Below are positions 23,685 to 35,433 of a DNA stretch of 64,000 nt, in pieces. Numbering within the stretch: position 1 is the first letter of the stretch; each line of letters begins with the position of its first letter. Under the pieces are notes generated by a model. It did no database searches, was not told the DNA's origin, and worked only from the letters and a program-made list of their open reading frames with translations. The translations under genes and the position numbers were made by a program. Source of the DNA: Gremmenia infestans (Eukaryota; Ascomycota; Leotiomycetes; Helotiales; Hamatocanthoscyphaceae); assembly GCA_032629725.1 (NCBI GenBank), contig JAFEVB010000002.1, forward strand, positions 2,542,001-2,606,000. The letters run 5' to 3'.

Positions 23685-24988
23685 CTATATTCCCCAAATT
23701 CTAACAATCTCTTTTACCACTTCGTCTGGTCGTGCAATTGGGAATTCATGACCTCCTCTGATAACTTTGAATGCCACTTTCTCAGCTCCAATTTCTTTTT
23801 TAGAATCTTTGTGCAACTCATCGGCAATACTATAAATTGTCAGTAGCTCGAAACTTTGAATACATGGAGTAAGAGGGATAACAGCCAGACTTCAGGCTAA
23901 AGAAAGAACTTACATAATTGGATCCGTTTCGCCCGCCATGATTATAATCTTCTCCTTCAACCTGCCAAGATTTCTCCATCTCCCTTGAACATATTCAATA
24001 CTGGCAAACCTAATAGAGCTTACGAAACTCCTCACAAAACCTTCATGGTTCGCCAGCTGCCAATCCGTTGCACCACCAACGGTGACACTAGGACGGTCTT
24101 TATTCAAAGGCGTATTATCAAACCCCTGGCTACTATTGCCCTTCATTTCCTCCTGAACGGCTTTCTCCAAATCGTCCTGCTTGACACTACTTGCATTACT
24201 CGACCCGCCTCCTAGCCGTCGCCGAACAAGAGTCTCAAGCAGAGAAGTAGGAAGCAATCCAGAGTAAAGCAACCTGCTCTGCCATCCAAAATGGTTCTTC
24301 CTAACCAGCCCACTCGGCGCTAGCAATACCAAGTCTTTCACCAGGTTGGGGAAAGAAGAAGCGAAGTCAGCCGCAATGCCTCCGCCCAACGAATACCCGA
24401 CAATGCTGAACCCCTCCGGTGTCCATGATAGCGGGGAGGATGTGATCGCAAGCAGTATCTGTGAGGTGTAGAGCCGTGAATCGTGGGGAAGGTCCACACT
24501 ATCTGAGTAACCACGTCCCCAGAGATCAAGCAGGAGAACTCTGCACCCTTTAGAAACGAGGGCGTTAGCAATGCCGCCCAGAGAGAGGCAGGGGGTGCTG
24601 ATGCCGTGGATTAGCAAGACCTTCCGGCCTTGCTCGGGACCGAACTCATAGGCACGGAATATGCCATACTGGGTCTTGAATTAGAGATAGACATTCTTAC
24701 ATCTGCTTCTTAGATGTTTGTCAACTGACGGAGAAAGGCGGTACATACTGGACTGGCTATGTCCCGAGCGCCTGGGAAGGCATCGGGCGGGTACGGCAGC
24801 GCATCTTGCTCCTCTTTACTCAATGTCGATAGTACGGCCGTTCTTGGACTGGGTATTGTCTTGGGAGGTGCTGAGTGGAATGCATATCTGGTTATGGCAA
24901 CAAGAGCAAGAGTTGTTGCGACTGAGGTGCTGATGAGAGCAAGGTTTCGAGGCTCTAGCCGAGGGAGCCGATATATGAGTGCCGTCAT
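23685..24988 (-). CDS. Alpha/beta hydrolase with N-terminal membrane anchor
   Basis: Predicted esterase/lipase-like alpha/beta hydrolase; the substrate is not known. Three exons: 24749-24988, 23914-24668 and 23685-23829, 379 residues. Introns are 80 and 84 bp with GTATGT and GTAAGT donors. An N-terminal hydrophobic segment (about residues 17-38, LALISTSVATTLALVAI) looks like a signal anchor. Family hallmarks follow: VLLIHGIS (oxyanion-hole strand), LLDLWGRGYSD, the nucleophile elbow GYSLGG with Ser173, GETDP with Asp329, and GGHEFP with His359, so the catalytic triad is complete. The last exon, which carries the His, is recovered only by splicing. The gene diverges from the RecQ helicase gene across 544 bp. 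Confidence 0.88.
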
Positions 24989-25532
24989 AAAGAGGGCAAT
25001 AATAAAATGGACTGCGTAAAATTACGGAAATTTCACTGGCAATATTACAATTTGTTTAGTATTTGGCCTTGCAATATGTAACTTCATGAAGTGTAGTTGA
25101 GAAGTTTGAGCTCCATATTTGGTAGAAGCCCCTCGGCAATTGTCTCAAGGTACCTAGGTAGCCAGTAGGAAATGCATTCTGGTGAAAATAGTACCGGTAG
25201 AGCAGAATTGAAGGTGGTGGTGGTGTATGGGAGGATATTCCTAAGTTTTGAGGGGTTTTACTTGACAACAGACTTCAAAGGAGGCAAATTATGTGAAGCT
25301 TTCCATACTGAAAGATCCAGGCCAGGTCAGACGAATAAACCCTCGGGAGGGGCAAACGCGATGACGATCATGTGACTAGAATCGCGTTGTGAAATCTCAC
25401 GCGTTACAACGACGCGATGAATGGCAACCCGGAATATCAACAACGATTCACGCATACCCGACCTGTAATGCACGACGAGCTTTGGATTATATCGATAGAC
25501 ATGCCTGGATATGCATGCGGTAACAGAGCCTC
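24989..25532. other. Divergent promoter region, hydrolase / RecQ helicase
   Basis: About 540 bp between two divergent starts. The RecQ-proximal half holds CG-rich cell-cycle-type motifs (25383-25416) and a short upstream ORF (25501-25536). A palindromic GGTACCTAGGTA-type word lies near 25150. Confidence 0.55.
25399..25404. promoter_or_regulatory. MCB element (ACGCGT) upstream of RecQ helicase
   Basis: A perfect ACGCGT lies 129 bp before the helicase start, flanked within 20 bp by TCGCGTT (about 25382-25388) and GACGCGA (about 25411-25417). The spacing and crowding resemble MBF-regulated promoters of yeasts. Confidence 0.6.
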
Positions 25533-25536
25533 ATGA
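25501..25536 (+). promoter_or_regulatory. Upstream ORF overlapping the RecQ start codon
   Basis: ATG at 25501 opens an 11-codon frame (MPGYACGNRAS) whose TGA (25534-25536) overlaps the main ATG (25533-25535) as ATGA. If it is in the mRNA it could damp translation of the helicase or allow reinitiation. The transcript start is unknown. Confidence 0.4.
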
Positions 25537-28500
25537 CTAGACATAACCTCGACGTCCATATTTCTTGGTTGTTGTCTCACAAAGTCACTCCGCCCGTGGA
25601 GGGCGTTTCTGTTGCAGCCCGGACGAATTCAACATCTACGGTAGATATTGCTGAAGCAGAAGCAGACTTCTTGGCGGAGGAAATAGAAGAAGTACCAAGG
25701 GCTTCTTCTACAACCTTTGCAAACCATCAGATTACCCAGACGGTCAATGTTGTTCAGTCTTTTGTTCGCCCACCGCTCCCTTCATCGATTGCTCCACAAC
25801 CACAATTGCGAGACTTGATAAATGCACAGGCAGACGAGTCAATGGGAAAGTTGGCTTCCGCACAAAGGTCAACAAGACCAGGTCTTTTGAGCCAACATCA
25901 GCTTGCTACTCCAGCATCTACTACTGCCTCAAACTCCACCTCGAAATCGAAATCGTCCTTAACGCAATCCTTTACGAATTCCTTTCGAGATAAGACTGGT
26001 AAATCCAAACAGACTTGTGTTGCGACATCTATCTTACCATCACCTCTAGAGACCCCTTTTACGAAGCCTACGGCAGGTCTAGATACTCCTTCTGCAAGAC
26101 CTACAGCCGCCCGTTCACTTTCCAAACCTTTAAGACCCTTTCAAACCCCGCAAACCCCTCGACAAACCCCTCTGCCGTTGAAGGGACTCAATATTGGAAC
26201 CATCAAATCTATCGATCTTACTGGGGATAGCTCTAGTGATGTTCCTACCTCTCGTTCAAGCAGCACAGAAGGGTTTGAAGAACCGGTGACGCTCTGGCGA
26301 GAGGATTCGGCATGGAGGCCGGAGCCTCTTGTTCGTGTTTCCAAGAAACGCAAGAGTAATGAAATATCGGCTGGGAGCCCTCACAAGAGACCCGATGGTG
26401 AACGAAAGACGGGACTTATGGAGAGAGATGTAGTGGACAATAATGACGGGTTTATGGATATCGATTCCTCGGACGATGGCGCCCTACACACTCAAGGCCC
26501 GCGACCAACGCTTATGGAGCCTCGAGCTCGATCAGTACAACCAAGCGTTGAATATCAAGATGCTGATGATAGTGTCGAGGAATTCCAGATCACCGAAACT
26601 ATAAGCCGAGTTGAGACTCGCACTCGGAAGGGTAGCAGCCGGGTGCCCTCAGTGAGCGACGTTGATCCTATTAGATCGACATATCCAGCTCCTATTCCCT
26701 TAAAGAGAGCCGATTCAAGACCGAAAACTGTAACAACTCCAAAATCACGGTCGACAGTTCAAGTTGCCGCATCCCCCATAAAGAAATTTGAATCTCCAAC
26801 GCCTCAAAAACCACAGAAAAGACGACTCGAGAGAACTATTCAAGACTCTGACGATGATGACGATGCGTTATTATCAGATGTAGAGAAAAGGGCCAGCTGT
26901 TCTCGGACATCCATGAAAAATAGTCCTCGAGTTGCAAATACCCCTCGGGTGTCCAGACTGCGGGAAGTACCAGAATTTGAACGAAGCAGCCCTGTAGGAA
27001 ATGATTATAGAAGTTCAAAACCAAGAATAGGGAGTCCACTACGTCCTATATCACGGAATGTTGCCACTAGGCAAGAAAATGCCGCTTCTCCCTTCCACCA
27101 AGACTCGCCCACCAAGGAAGCTTCTGTTCACAATCCACTGTTACAACACTCAAGCCAGAACACACCTTCATCTTCCCTCACTTCAGATGACAGGAGACTT
27201 GTAAATTTGTATTTGACGAAACCCAAAACGATTGCGACCTACTTCACTCGTGTGGAGAACATGCTCCAGCAAAACTCTGTCACTTCAATGGAATACAATG
27301 ACAAGGATGAACCTGCTCCCAAGCAGCTAATTGAAGAGCGGAAGACGTTGCTACACAAAAAGAAGGCATATCTAAGCCTAGAAGGTATTGCAGAGCGCCA
27401 CAGGACTGTGGTAGCCGAAAAGAAGGACATCACTCGAACTCTATACGAGCTGCTTGATTCGGGCGTCGATACAAGTCTCCAGGACGAACAAAACGCATCC
27501 CTCACTCAAGTTATTCGAAAGCTAGAAAAAGAAGCATGTCAGCTCTTGCATCTCTCCGGAGCAATCATAGATGGTTTTGGTACAGGTTTAGATCTTGATA
27601 ACGAGCCAGTGCATCCAGCTGCCTCATTGAACCCAGACGAGGCTGCTTCGAGCATTATTGGTAGTGCTCAAATCGTTCTTCAGACACAAGTCCCCTCTTT
27701 GCAGCAGAAGGCAACGTCAAGTTCCGTTCAGCATATAGCAGAAACATCGTTCCGTGGCGAATCCAACCAGAATTCCACCAGTATGTCTCGCCAGGCAACT
27801 CCATCTCCTGTACGGCGCGCCGATTGGTCTCGAACCTTCACCGACCAGCAACCAGACTTAGGGCCTCAAGCCGAGTCAGCTCCAACTGACAGAGTCTTTC
27901 GGCAACCAAACTTCTATCGTGACCCTTCTCCTGTGGACTACGGTATGGACGATGACGACTTCGATGCCTTGCTTGAAGACGAGGCTCAGGAGCTGCATCA
28001 GAGTTCAGAGTTCACGGAACAGGTAGCTGGCGATGCCGACGACGATTACGGAGATGAAAATTATGATGATATACTCGAGTTCGCCCAAGAGGTCGAGCGT
28101 CAGTCTTTGGCAATACCGCCTGTAGATCGTACGGCACAGAAGCCAGCTATGTCTGACACCAGCAAGCGCCCGGCCTCCGCCAAGAAAACGATGTACTCTA
28201 TCATGGATTCAGCTCATCCAAGCATGTTGTTTAGGTATTCTTGGTCTGCTGACGTCAAGAGAGCTCTTAAAGAGCGCTTCAACCTTCGAGGCTTTCGACA
28301 GAACCAACTGGAAGCCATCAATGCCACCTTGGGTGGAAAAGACGCCTTCATTTTGATGCCGACGGGAGGCGGCAAGTCTTTGTGTTATCAATTGCCGGCT
28401 GTTATTACATCTGGGAAGAACCGAGGAGTGACCATCGTTATCTCGCCGTTACTCAGTCTCATGAGTGATCAAGTCGACCATCTGAACAAGCTCCAAATCC

Positions 28501-30970
28501 AAGCTGTCTTAATCAATGGAGAAAAGACGCAAACGGAAAAAAATCTTGTTTACGATGCACTCAAAGGTCCATTCCCGGACCAGTATGTCCAACTGCTTTA
28601 TGTAACTCCAGAAATGATAGGGAAAAGCGGTGCACTCATGAGCGCTCTTACCGGTCTGCATCGGAAGAATAAGCTTGCCCGGATCGTTATTGACGAGGCA
28701 CATTGTGTTAGTCAATGGGGCCACGATTTCCGACAAGATTACAAGACTATAGGCACCATAAGGTCAAAATTTCCGGGCGTGCCTTTCATTGCCTTGACGG
28801 CGACAGCCACTGAAAATGTCAAGACAGACTGTATCCACAACCTTGGCATGGAGGGCTGTGAAGAATACAAGCAAAGCTTTAACAGGCCAAATCTTTACTA
28901 CGAAATCAGGTCGAAGAAGGGAAAAGGTGCTAATGCCGAGATTTTGGAAGACATGTCGAGCCTGATATTGAAAAAATACAAGGGTCAGACAGGGATAATT
29001 TACACACTATCAAGGAAAGGCTGTGAAGAGCTGGCAGAGAAGTTGCGCTCCAAGGGAATCAAGGCTCATCATTTCCATGCCAATATGGACCCCGAGGAGA
29101 AGGGTGATGTTCAGCGAGCTTGGCAAGCTGGAACATGGCAAGTGGTCGTCGCAACGATTGCCTTTGGCATGGGCATCGACAAGCCAGATGTTCGCTTTGT
29201 CATCCATCACACAATACCAAAGAGCTTGGAAGGCTATTACCAAGAAACAGGCCGAGCAGGGCGGGACGGAAAGGATTCTGGATGTTATCTCTATTACGGC
29301 TACCAAGATACGCGTATTCTCAAACAATTCATCGAGGACGGGGAAGGCACTGAAGAAGTCAAGGAGAGACAACGGGATATGCTGAAAAGAATGGTCCAAT
29401 TCTGCGAGAATCGACATGATTGCCGCAGAGTCAACATTCTCTCGTACTTCGGCGAAGCGTTTGCAAAAGAGGATTGCAGACATAAATGTGACAATTGTAA
29501 CTCCGATGCTGTTTTTGAATCGAGGGACATGACGAGCCAAGCTCGGGCAGCTATGAACATCGTCAAACAAATACAATCCGGCAATTTTACGCTCCTCCAC
29601 GCGGTGGATATTTTACGCGGTCAGAGCAACGCGAAAATCAAGGACAACAATCATCAAAGCTTAAGTGAATATGGTGCAGCAAAAGATCTACCTCGAGGTG
29701 AAGCGGAACGCATTTTCTCAAGATTGCTCATGGAGAATGCTCTGAAAGAGGTTGTCATAACTCGAAGAGGCTTCCCTCAACAATACATTCATGTAAGTGT
29801 AGCAAATCGACCCATACTACTGTACTGACATGCTCATAGTTGGGAACGAACTTTCGGGACTTCCTCTCTGGCCGTCGCAAGTTAACATTGATGCTGAAAG
29901 TATCAGCGTCGCCAACAGGGCCCGAAAAGAATGCCCAAAGGCAGGCTAAAAAGGCTAGCGGCCCCAGTATTCCACGAGGCTCGACAGCTCAACCTCAATC
30001 GACAATGTTCACATCACCCGCTTCCCCTTCTTCACGGAGGAATAATACAAAGGGGAAGAACCGCATGGTCGAGGTCAACGACGACGATGATTTCTTTGCT
30101 TCAGATGAATCCGACGCTTTCGAGCCCGTACCTCCCAAAGCCACACACAAAGTTCGGCATGCATTGCCTTTGGGACCCCCAATTACGACAGATGACCGCT
30201 TGAAGGATCTTCCAGACCTTCATCGAGTCAGTGTTCAACAATTTCTTGACGAAGCTAAGGAGTCGGAGGAAAGACTTCGAAACAGGAACGGCCATTCTAG
30301 GCCTTACTTTACCGATAACGACTTCCGAGAGATGGCTATAAACTGGACCTTGACTATAGATGACATGCTCCAAATACCTGGAATCAAAGAAGATAGAGTC
30401 CAACGGTATGGCAAAAGATTCCTACCGCTGATCAAGAAGTATCAAGTTGGCTATGATGAGATGATGGCTTCCAACGATGATAGAGATATGGATCAGAATC
30501 ATATGAATGTCATCGACCTATGTAGCGATGGGGACGACGACGATTACGATGAAGAGGATGACGATCACCTATCCCAGGCCGAGCAACCGTCCAAGTACTT
30601 CGCATCGGCGCAAGTTCAAGCATTCAACGCCCAGATTGCCCAAGCTGCACAGTTACCTCAGCGTAGCCATCCCAAGCCGGAAGCACCTAAAAAGCCAAGA
30701 GGCGGGTCTAGGGGTAAAGGCAAGGGTTTCAAACGAGGTTCTCGGAAGAGTAATGACTCGGCTTCGGGGTCTGGATCTGGATTCCGTGGTGGTCGGAGCA
30801 ACTCGGGTGTTTCCAAGAGAGGCGGGTCTCGAAAAACATCTGGTGCTGCTAAGAGGGGCGGTATCAGTGCCGGCTACCAAAGTTCGAACATGATGAAATC
30901 GTTTGGCAGATCTAATGGTGGTGACGGTGGCGGTATGGGTGGAGGAAGTATTGGTATGATGCCAACTTAG
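25533..30970 (+). CDS. RecQ-family DNA helicase (Sgs1/BLM type)
   Basis: 3'-5' DNA helicase that resolves recombination and replication intermediates, normally with topoisomerase III and Rmi1. Exon 1 is 25533-29792 and exon 2 29840-30970, joined across a 47-bp phase-0 intron, giving 1796 residues. The first ~900 residues are Ser/Thr/Pro-rich and largely disordered with acidic patches. The helicase core has the RecQ motif 0 (FRQNQLEAI), Walker A PTGGGKSLCYQLP (about residue 943), DEAH box VIDEAHCVSQWGHDFR (about 1053), TATATENV, GFGMGIDKPDVRFV-like motif V and ETGRAGRDG motif VI. The RQC zinc-binding cysteines are present (CRHKCDNC). Exon 2 contains the HRDC domain (about 1551-1622), acidic runs and a Gly/Arg-rich C-terminus (RGG, RGGSRK). 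The start MTRHNLDVHISWLL resembles fungal Sgs1 orthologs. Identity is firm. Confidence 0.95.
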
Positions 30971-31212
30971 GGAGCACTAGGCAAAAATCATCTTTTTTTT
31001 GTTACAGTGAGCGTTTTAGTTACAGGCGTCATGGGGCATCACACATTTGCAGGAGTTTTGGAACATTGGAACATGGGCATGCAGCGATATTTTTGAAGGA
31101 CATCGTACAGTAGTCTATTCATACAAATGTAGACTCGATCATAGGGCCACAGGGCCCTCCATCCAAAAGCCAAAAGTCGGAACACCTGCTCATGGTGAGA
31201 CGAGACAAATAT

Positions 31213-32257
31213 TCAATAATAAGTGCTATCCGACTCCTCCCTAAGCTCATAATAGGTTCTGTTGCTAGGAAGCTGAATCTGTTGCATCAGCAAGAACTCC
31301 GACCCAACATCCGTCGTATCATTGTTCAACTTGACGGCTATGATAACCTGATTATCCTCGCAACCGTACCTGGGATCAACGCAGTCCATTTTGAGCTGCA
31401 GGAACTCGAAGCCTAGATTGACGTACTTTTCCTTATCACAGTCGAAATATCTCAGCATGTGCTTCATGCCGAAGGCCACGCGGTTGTACCCACCCCCATC
31501 AATCCCCATCTCCAACACTTTGTCAAGCCGGGTGTTACTCTTACAATTGTCTCCGTTGGGTGTAGGGGGCTGTACTAGGGCAGCAGGGGCGCCGTGCATG
31601 ATATGGTCCGAGACAGGCGGGATATCCAGCCCGAAGCACATGCTTTCGTTGTTGAAGACCACTTCAACGGCAGCCCAGCGGTCGCGACGGAACGCCGCAT
31701 TCATTGCAGTGCCCCTTTCTGTTTGGGAGACGTCGGTCTTGACGGTGATGGATTGTTTTGAGGAAGGAGTAAAACACTCGGCGTTCTCGTTGTAATGTCT
31801 ACCTCTGTACGACCGTGCGCCTTCCCCCGAGTAGGTATGTACGATTCGGTACTCGCCGTGGAGATGCTCGTGGTTCTTGCTCACGTCAGTTTCGAGTCCT
31901 CTCTGCAAGGAGACAAGCAAACAAGCAAAGAGGCGTTCGGGAGTTTCTTACCCTGGCATCACCTAAGTCGAAATAACTGCAGCATCCCACAAAATTCCGT
32001 GGGCAGTTTTCAGCTTGTTGTTCGATGCTGACTGCATTCATAATGGGTGAGTTGTCAAAGCGTTCTCGCAGACTGCGGTCCCGCAATTTTCTTGCCAGCC
32101 ATAAACCCTCCTCAGATGTTTGATACGTTTTTGGTAGCGTTGTCGTTGCTCTCTGTGGAACTTCCATGGCTTCCGTCTGTGGCATCTGTTAGCTAGGTAG
32201 TACATGAGGCCAAAATACTGGTAGACTGAGCCAACAAGGGGAGTCACTCACCGGCAT
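31213..32257 (-). CDS. Hypothetical protein, family not recognised
   Basis: A three-exon model is 32252-32257 (coding M-P only), 31952-32185 and 31213-31902, 309 residues. Introns are 66 and 49 bp with GTGAGT and GTAAGA donors. The protein reads MPMPQTEAMEVPQ at the start and DSTYY at the end. There is no signal peptide or membrane segment. Six to eight cysteines are spread through it (GCCSYFD, NAECF, DNCKS, YFDCDK, MDCVDP, YGCED), and it contains WAAVEVVFNNESMCFGLD. I know no matching family. The first exon carries only two codons, so the true start could be ATG at 32185, the first base of exon 2. It is convergent with the RecQ gene (242 bp apart). The last exon is the best supported part because of its long open frame. 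Confidence 0.55.
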
Positions 32258-33198
32258 TCTTAACTCAAACAGTCCCGTACTTGCGTGAAGGATGCTGTAA
32301 AGAAGTTAGGGGGGCGTTTGTCAAGGCATGATCTTTCCTCTTTCTGGGCATAGAAGAAGCCCATAATGATTAGGAGCTAATACGAGGGAAATGCTTCGTC
32401 CTTCCTCTTAGTCCGTTCGAGCGACTGAAGGTCTAAGATGATGAAAAGGGAACATGCATACCAATCTCCGCTTCTTTGAGGGTTTAGACGTGAATCGCTT
32501 CTTCGGAAGGTCTCTGTAGTCCTGCAGCGCGTTCTCTGTGGTCCTGTTGGAGGTTCGGATATTGAAAGTAATTCAATGGCTTTGCGGTCTGGAAGGAAAT
32601 TGACACGGTGTTGTTGTTGTTATGTGAAAAGCTCCCATCACCGGTGATCAAATTGGGATTTTGCGTTGTTGCTAGACAGAGGACAATTCACTTTCTTATA
32701 GAGGCAGACTCATCATTCTACCAAGCAAGTACAATTCACATTTCAGAAAGCGGAAATTGCCTTTCTCGTTCCATTTGCTCAATACAGATAGACCTTGTCT
32801 TCGTCGTGCTGTTGAGTAATGAATGAGACAAGGCTGTTGTATGTACTTTGGTACAATTAGCTTTGGTTCGATCGCTCTCTTGTTTCTTTACTCACCTGCA
32901 AACCTGTCAGACCTCGCTTTATTCTGTATTCAATGGCCCAACCAACATTTCCGAAATCCAACAAGGGAAAAAGAACATGCCAGCATCTGCATGATCTCTT
33001 GTACATGAAGTCTTGTAGAAGAGCAGATATCGCAACTATGAAGGACATACTGCTCCAGGGTTAAGGTCTCGCTTATGAGTCAACAGCACTTTGCTCTGTC
33101 TGGAGATATGCTTGGAAAGCTCATAGCAACTCTTTAAAAGGGGGGAGGAACTGTTTTTGCGTTGCTCCAAACGATGCAAGACACTGTTCGCTGCATGT

Positions 33199-33231
33199 TG
33201 TATTGCATTGTATTGCATTGCATTGCATTGC
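33199..33231. repeat. Microsatellite (ATTGC)n-type
   Basis: The run alternates TGTATTGCAT and TGCATTGCAT units, ending in repeated CATTG pentamers. It lies in intergenic DNA. Confidence 0.8.
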
Positions 33232-34171
33232 ACTATACCTGTACTGCGTGTTTGTACCGACATATGTTTATGTGCGAATCAAACCTGGGGAATCGCCATT
33301 GCTCGCACTTGCAGTTTCCACACTTGCTCTCAAACGATGTGGACAACTGAAAGCAAAGGAAGCAGCGAAATGGGAGAAGCCAAAGGTCAGGTTGGGATGG
33401 GTTTCAATTGCTTGAACGGGCTAGCATCAGAAACTTGCTATACAACCTCTTGAGTCTAACAGTGACTGTGTGCTCTACATAGAACCTGGAGATGTCGAAT
33501 TCCGGTGCAGGGGAGAAGGGTAGGAAGACCTGATCATGAGATGATTGGATCTAATTCCGAGATTGATATTCTCAAAGGAAGGCGCAGTTAAATGCTTCCT
33601 AAATGGGTAGACACCCTAAGGAGATAGTAGGGCCTAGTTCAATGCTTAAGTCAGTACCATTGCCCCTGAATCAGCGTACAACGGACCACGGTGTAACGGA
33701 GTGAAATTGTAACCAACCATTGCCACTTGTCGAAACACCGGCCTATTTTGATTCCGCGTCTGACAGCACCTTGACTAATAGGATACAATAGGGGCATAGA
33801 ATACTAGTACTAGTACCTTGGGCACAACTCACGAATAGTCGATCTACTTCACTTCTATAGAGGCTGCTAGGCTCTATGTATATATGTATATGTGATGTAG
33901 ATAGAGTCTTACTCAATTGTAGCGTTATTTGGACCAATTTGACTTTGAATTCGTCTTGTGATCAGGTTTCACTTCCACCACGTAAATACGACATTGGCAT
34001 GGAACTCGCCTGGCTTTGCCGCATGCTAGACAATGCCTAAAGCCTATTTTTAGGCTTGGCAAATTAGCCTCAGCCTCAAACGGCCTGCTGTTGCCACCAG
34101 CGCCGCATTTTGTGAAAAGAATAAAGAAATTGCAACACAAGGCATTCCCATTTTACGTATTGTTTGGACAG

Positions 34172-34179
34172 TATATATA
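34172..34179 (+). promoter_or_regulatory. TATA box of the GPI-anchored protein gene
   Basis: TATATATA lies 130 bp before the start codon, followed by a C-rich stretch and a CT-rich leader. The arrangement fits a strongly expressed fungal gene. Confidence 0.5.
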
Positions 34180-34309
34180 CCTCCAGCAGCCCCCGCCCCC
34201 ATGATGCTTGAATTTTCTTCTTTAACCTTAATCTACAGATCTCACCACCTGTACTACGCCACTTGTATTCCATAACTACACTCGTTGAACGTCCTGCTAC
34301 TTCTTCATC

Positions 34310-35026
34310 ATGCAATTCAAGTCTCAATTACTTGCCGCTGGGCTCCTGGCCGGCTTCGCAGCTGCTGCCCCCCAATCACCAGAGTAGGCTTCATCCAAAT
34401 CCAATATATATCATATATTCGAGTAGCCTCAACTAACGACCCACCCCTCCAGACAAGTCACCTCAGCCATCGATGCTTTCTCCTCATACTACGACTCCCT
34501 AGCCACCAACACAGCCCTCCTCTCCATCGCGACCTATGCCACCGTCCCCTCCATCTCCTCAGCCCTCGAAGCCTTCGAATCAAGCTTCGTCGCGGGCATC
34601 CAAGCCGGCGAAACCGCTGCCCCTAACTTCGACTCTTTGCCAACTGAGGTCCGCGGCCCCATCTCCAGCGTAGCCATGAGTGTCTACGGCGTCGCGACCT
34701 CGATCTTGAGCGCCGATGACTTTACACTCTCGGCGCTGCCAACTAGCTTGCTGGCCGGTATTGAGGGCGGCGATGATGACGATGACTCGTCTTTTGCTGC
34801 TATTCAAACCAGTGCGGCCTCGGTGAAGTCTGGTGCAGCTTCGGCTTCCGCTTCAGTTTCTGCCTCTGCATCTGCATCGGGAAGTGCAGCTTCGAAATCA
34901 GCAAGTGGAAGCGCGGGTGCTGCGGCGTCATCTACCTCTAGCCAGGCTGGTGCGGCGCCTACTGGAGCTTTGAAGGCTGCTGCTGGGATTGCGGCTGGTT
35001 TTGTTGGTGTTGTCATGGCTTTGTAG
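34310..35026 (+). CDS. Secreted GPI-anchored serine/alanine-rich cell-surface protein
   Basis: Two exons, 34310-34383 and 34453-35026, encode 215 residues; the 69-bp intron (GTAGGC donor, CCAG acceptor) splits codon 25. The N-terminus MQFKSQLLAAGLLAGFAAA is a classical signal peptide with cleavage expected near APQSPE. The mature domain (VTSAIDAFSSYYDSLATNT through SALPTSLLAGI) is helical and Ser/Thr/Ala-rich, then comes an acidic GGDDDDDSS stretch, a long Ser/Ala spacer (about residues 140-190, a likely O-glycosylation region) and a C-terminal hydrophobic tail (AAAGIAAGFVGVVMAL) after small residues, matching a GPI-attachment signal. The layout is that of small fungal cell-wall proteins of unknown role. 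Confidence 0.8.
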
Positions 35027-35433
35027 GGGTGAAGATGTGGATGGGCGGGATAGTGGGGGAATGGAGTTGAGGATTGTAAAATGGAATTCTGAAACTGTAA
35101 GATCGAAAAATAATATGGCTTTCGAGACCCACCCATTAAAGTTCTAGATCCTGCAAGTGAACTAAATCGTCTTTATGTATTACTATGAATTTGAGCTTAT
35201 ATCTTGAAAATCATCGACGCATTATAGATGGTTCTATATATCTCGACTTCAGTGAAGAATCATCATACCTGGAAAAGATGCCATTTAAATGTCCCACCCA
35301 CAAGTGGCAATGACTCCAAGAGGACCTTAAACATTTTGATTTTCACAAATAGCACTTCACTTTGTTCACTCCCACATTGCTCCTAACGCCATACAAGCCA
35401 TGCTATGCATCCATTTCCGCCCAACCATTATTT
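35027..35433. other. Spacer between convergent genes
   Basis: About 400 bp between the ends of the GPI-protein gene and RFC2. A/T-rich; nothing else seen. Confidence 0.5.

Larger units (their letters stand above)
32258..34309. other. 2-kb spacer without recognised gene
   Basis: Only short frames are present. A pentamer/decamer microsatellite (TATTGCATTG-type) spans about 33199-33231. The 3' end carries the promoter of the GPI-protein gene with a TATATATA element at 34172-34179. Confidence 0.55.

Noticed and set aside
29010..29600. 196-codon - strand frame inside the RecQ gene
   Set aside because: It is antisense to the conserved helicase motifs and is a shadow of that coding frame.
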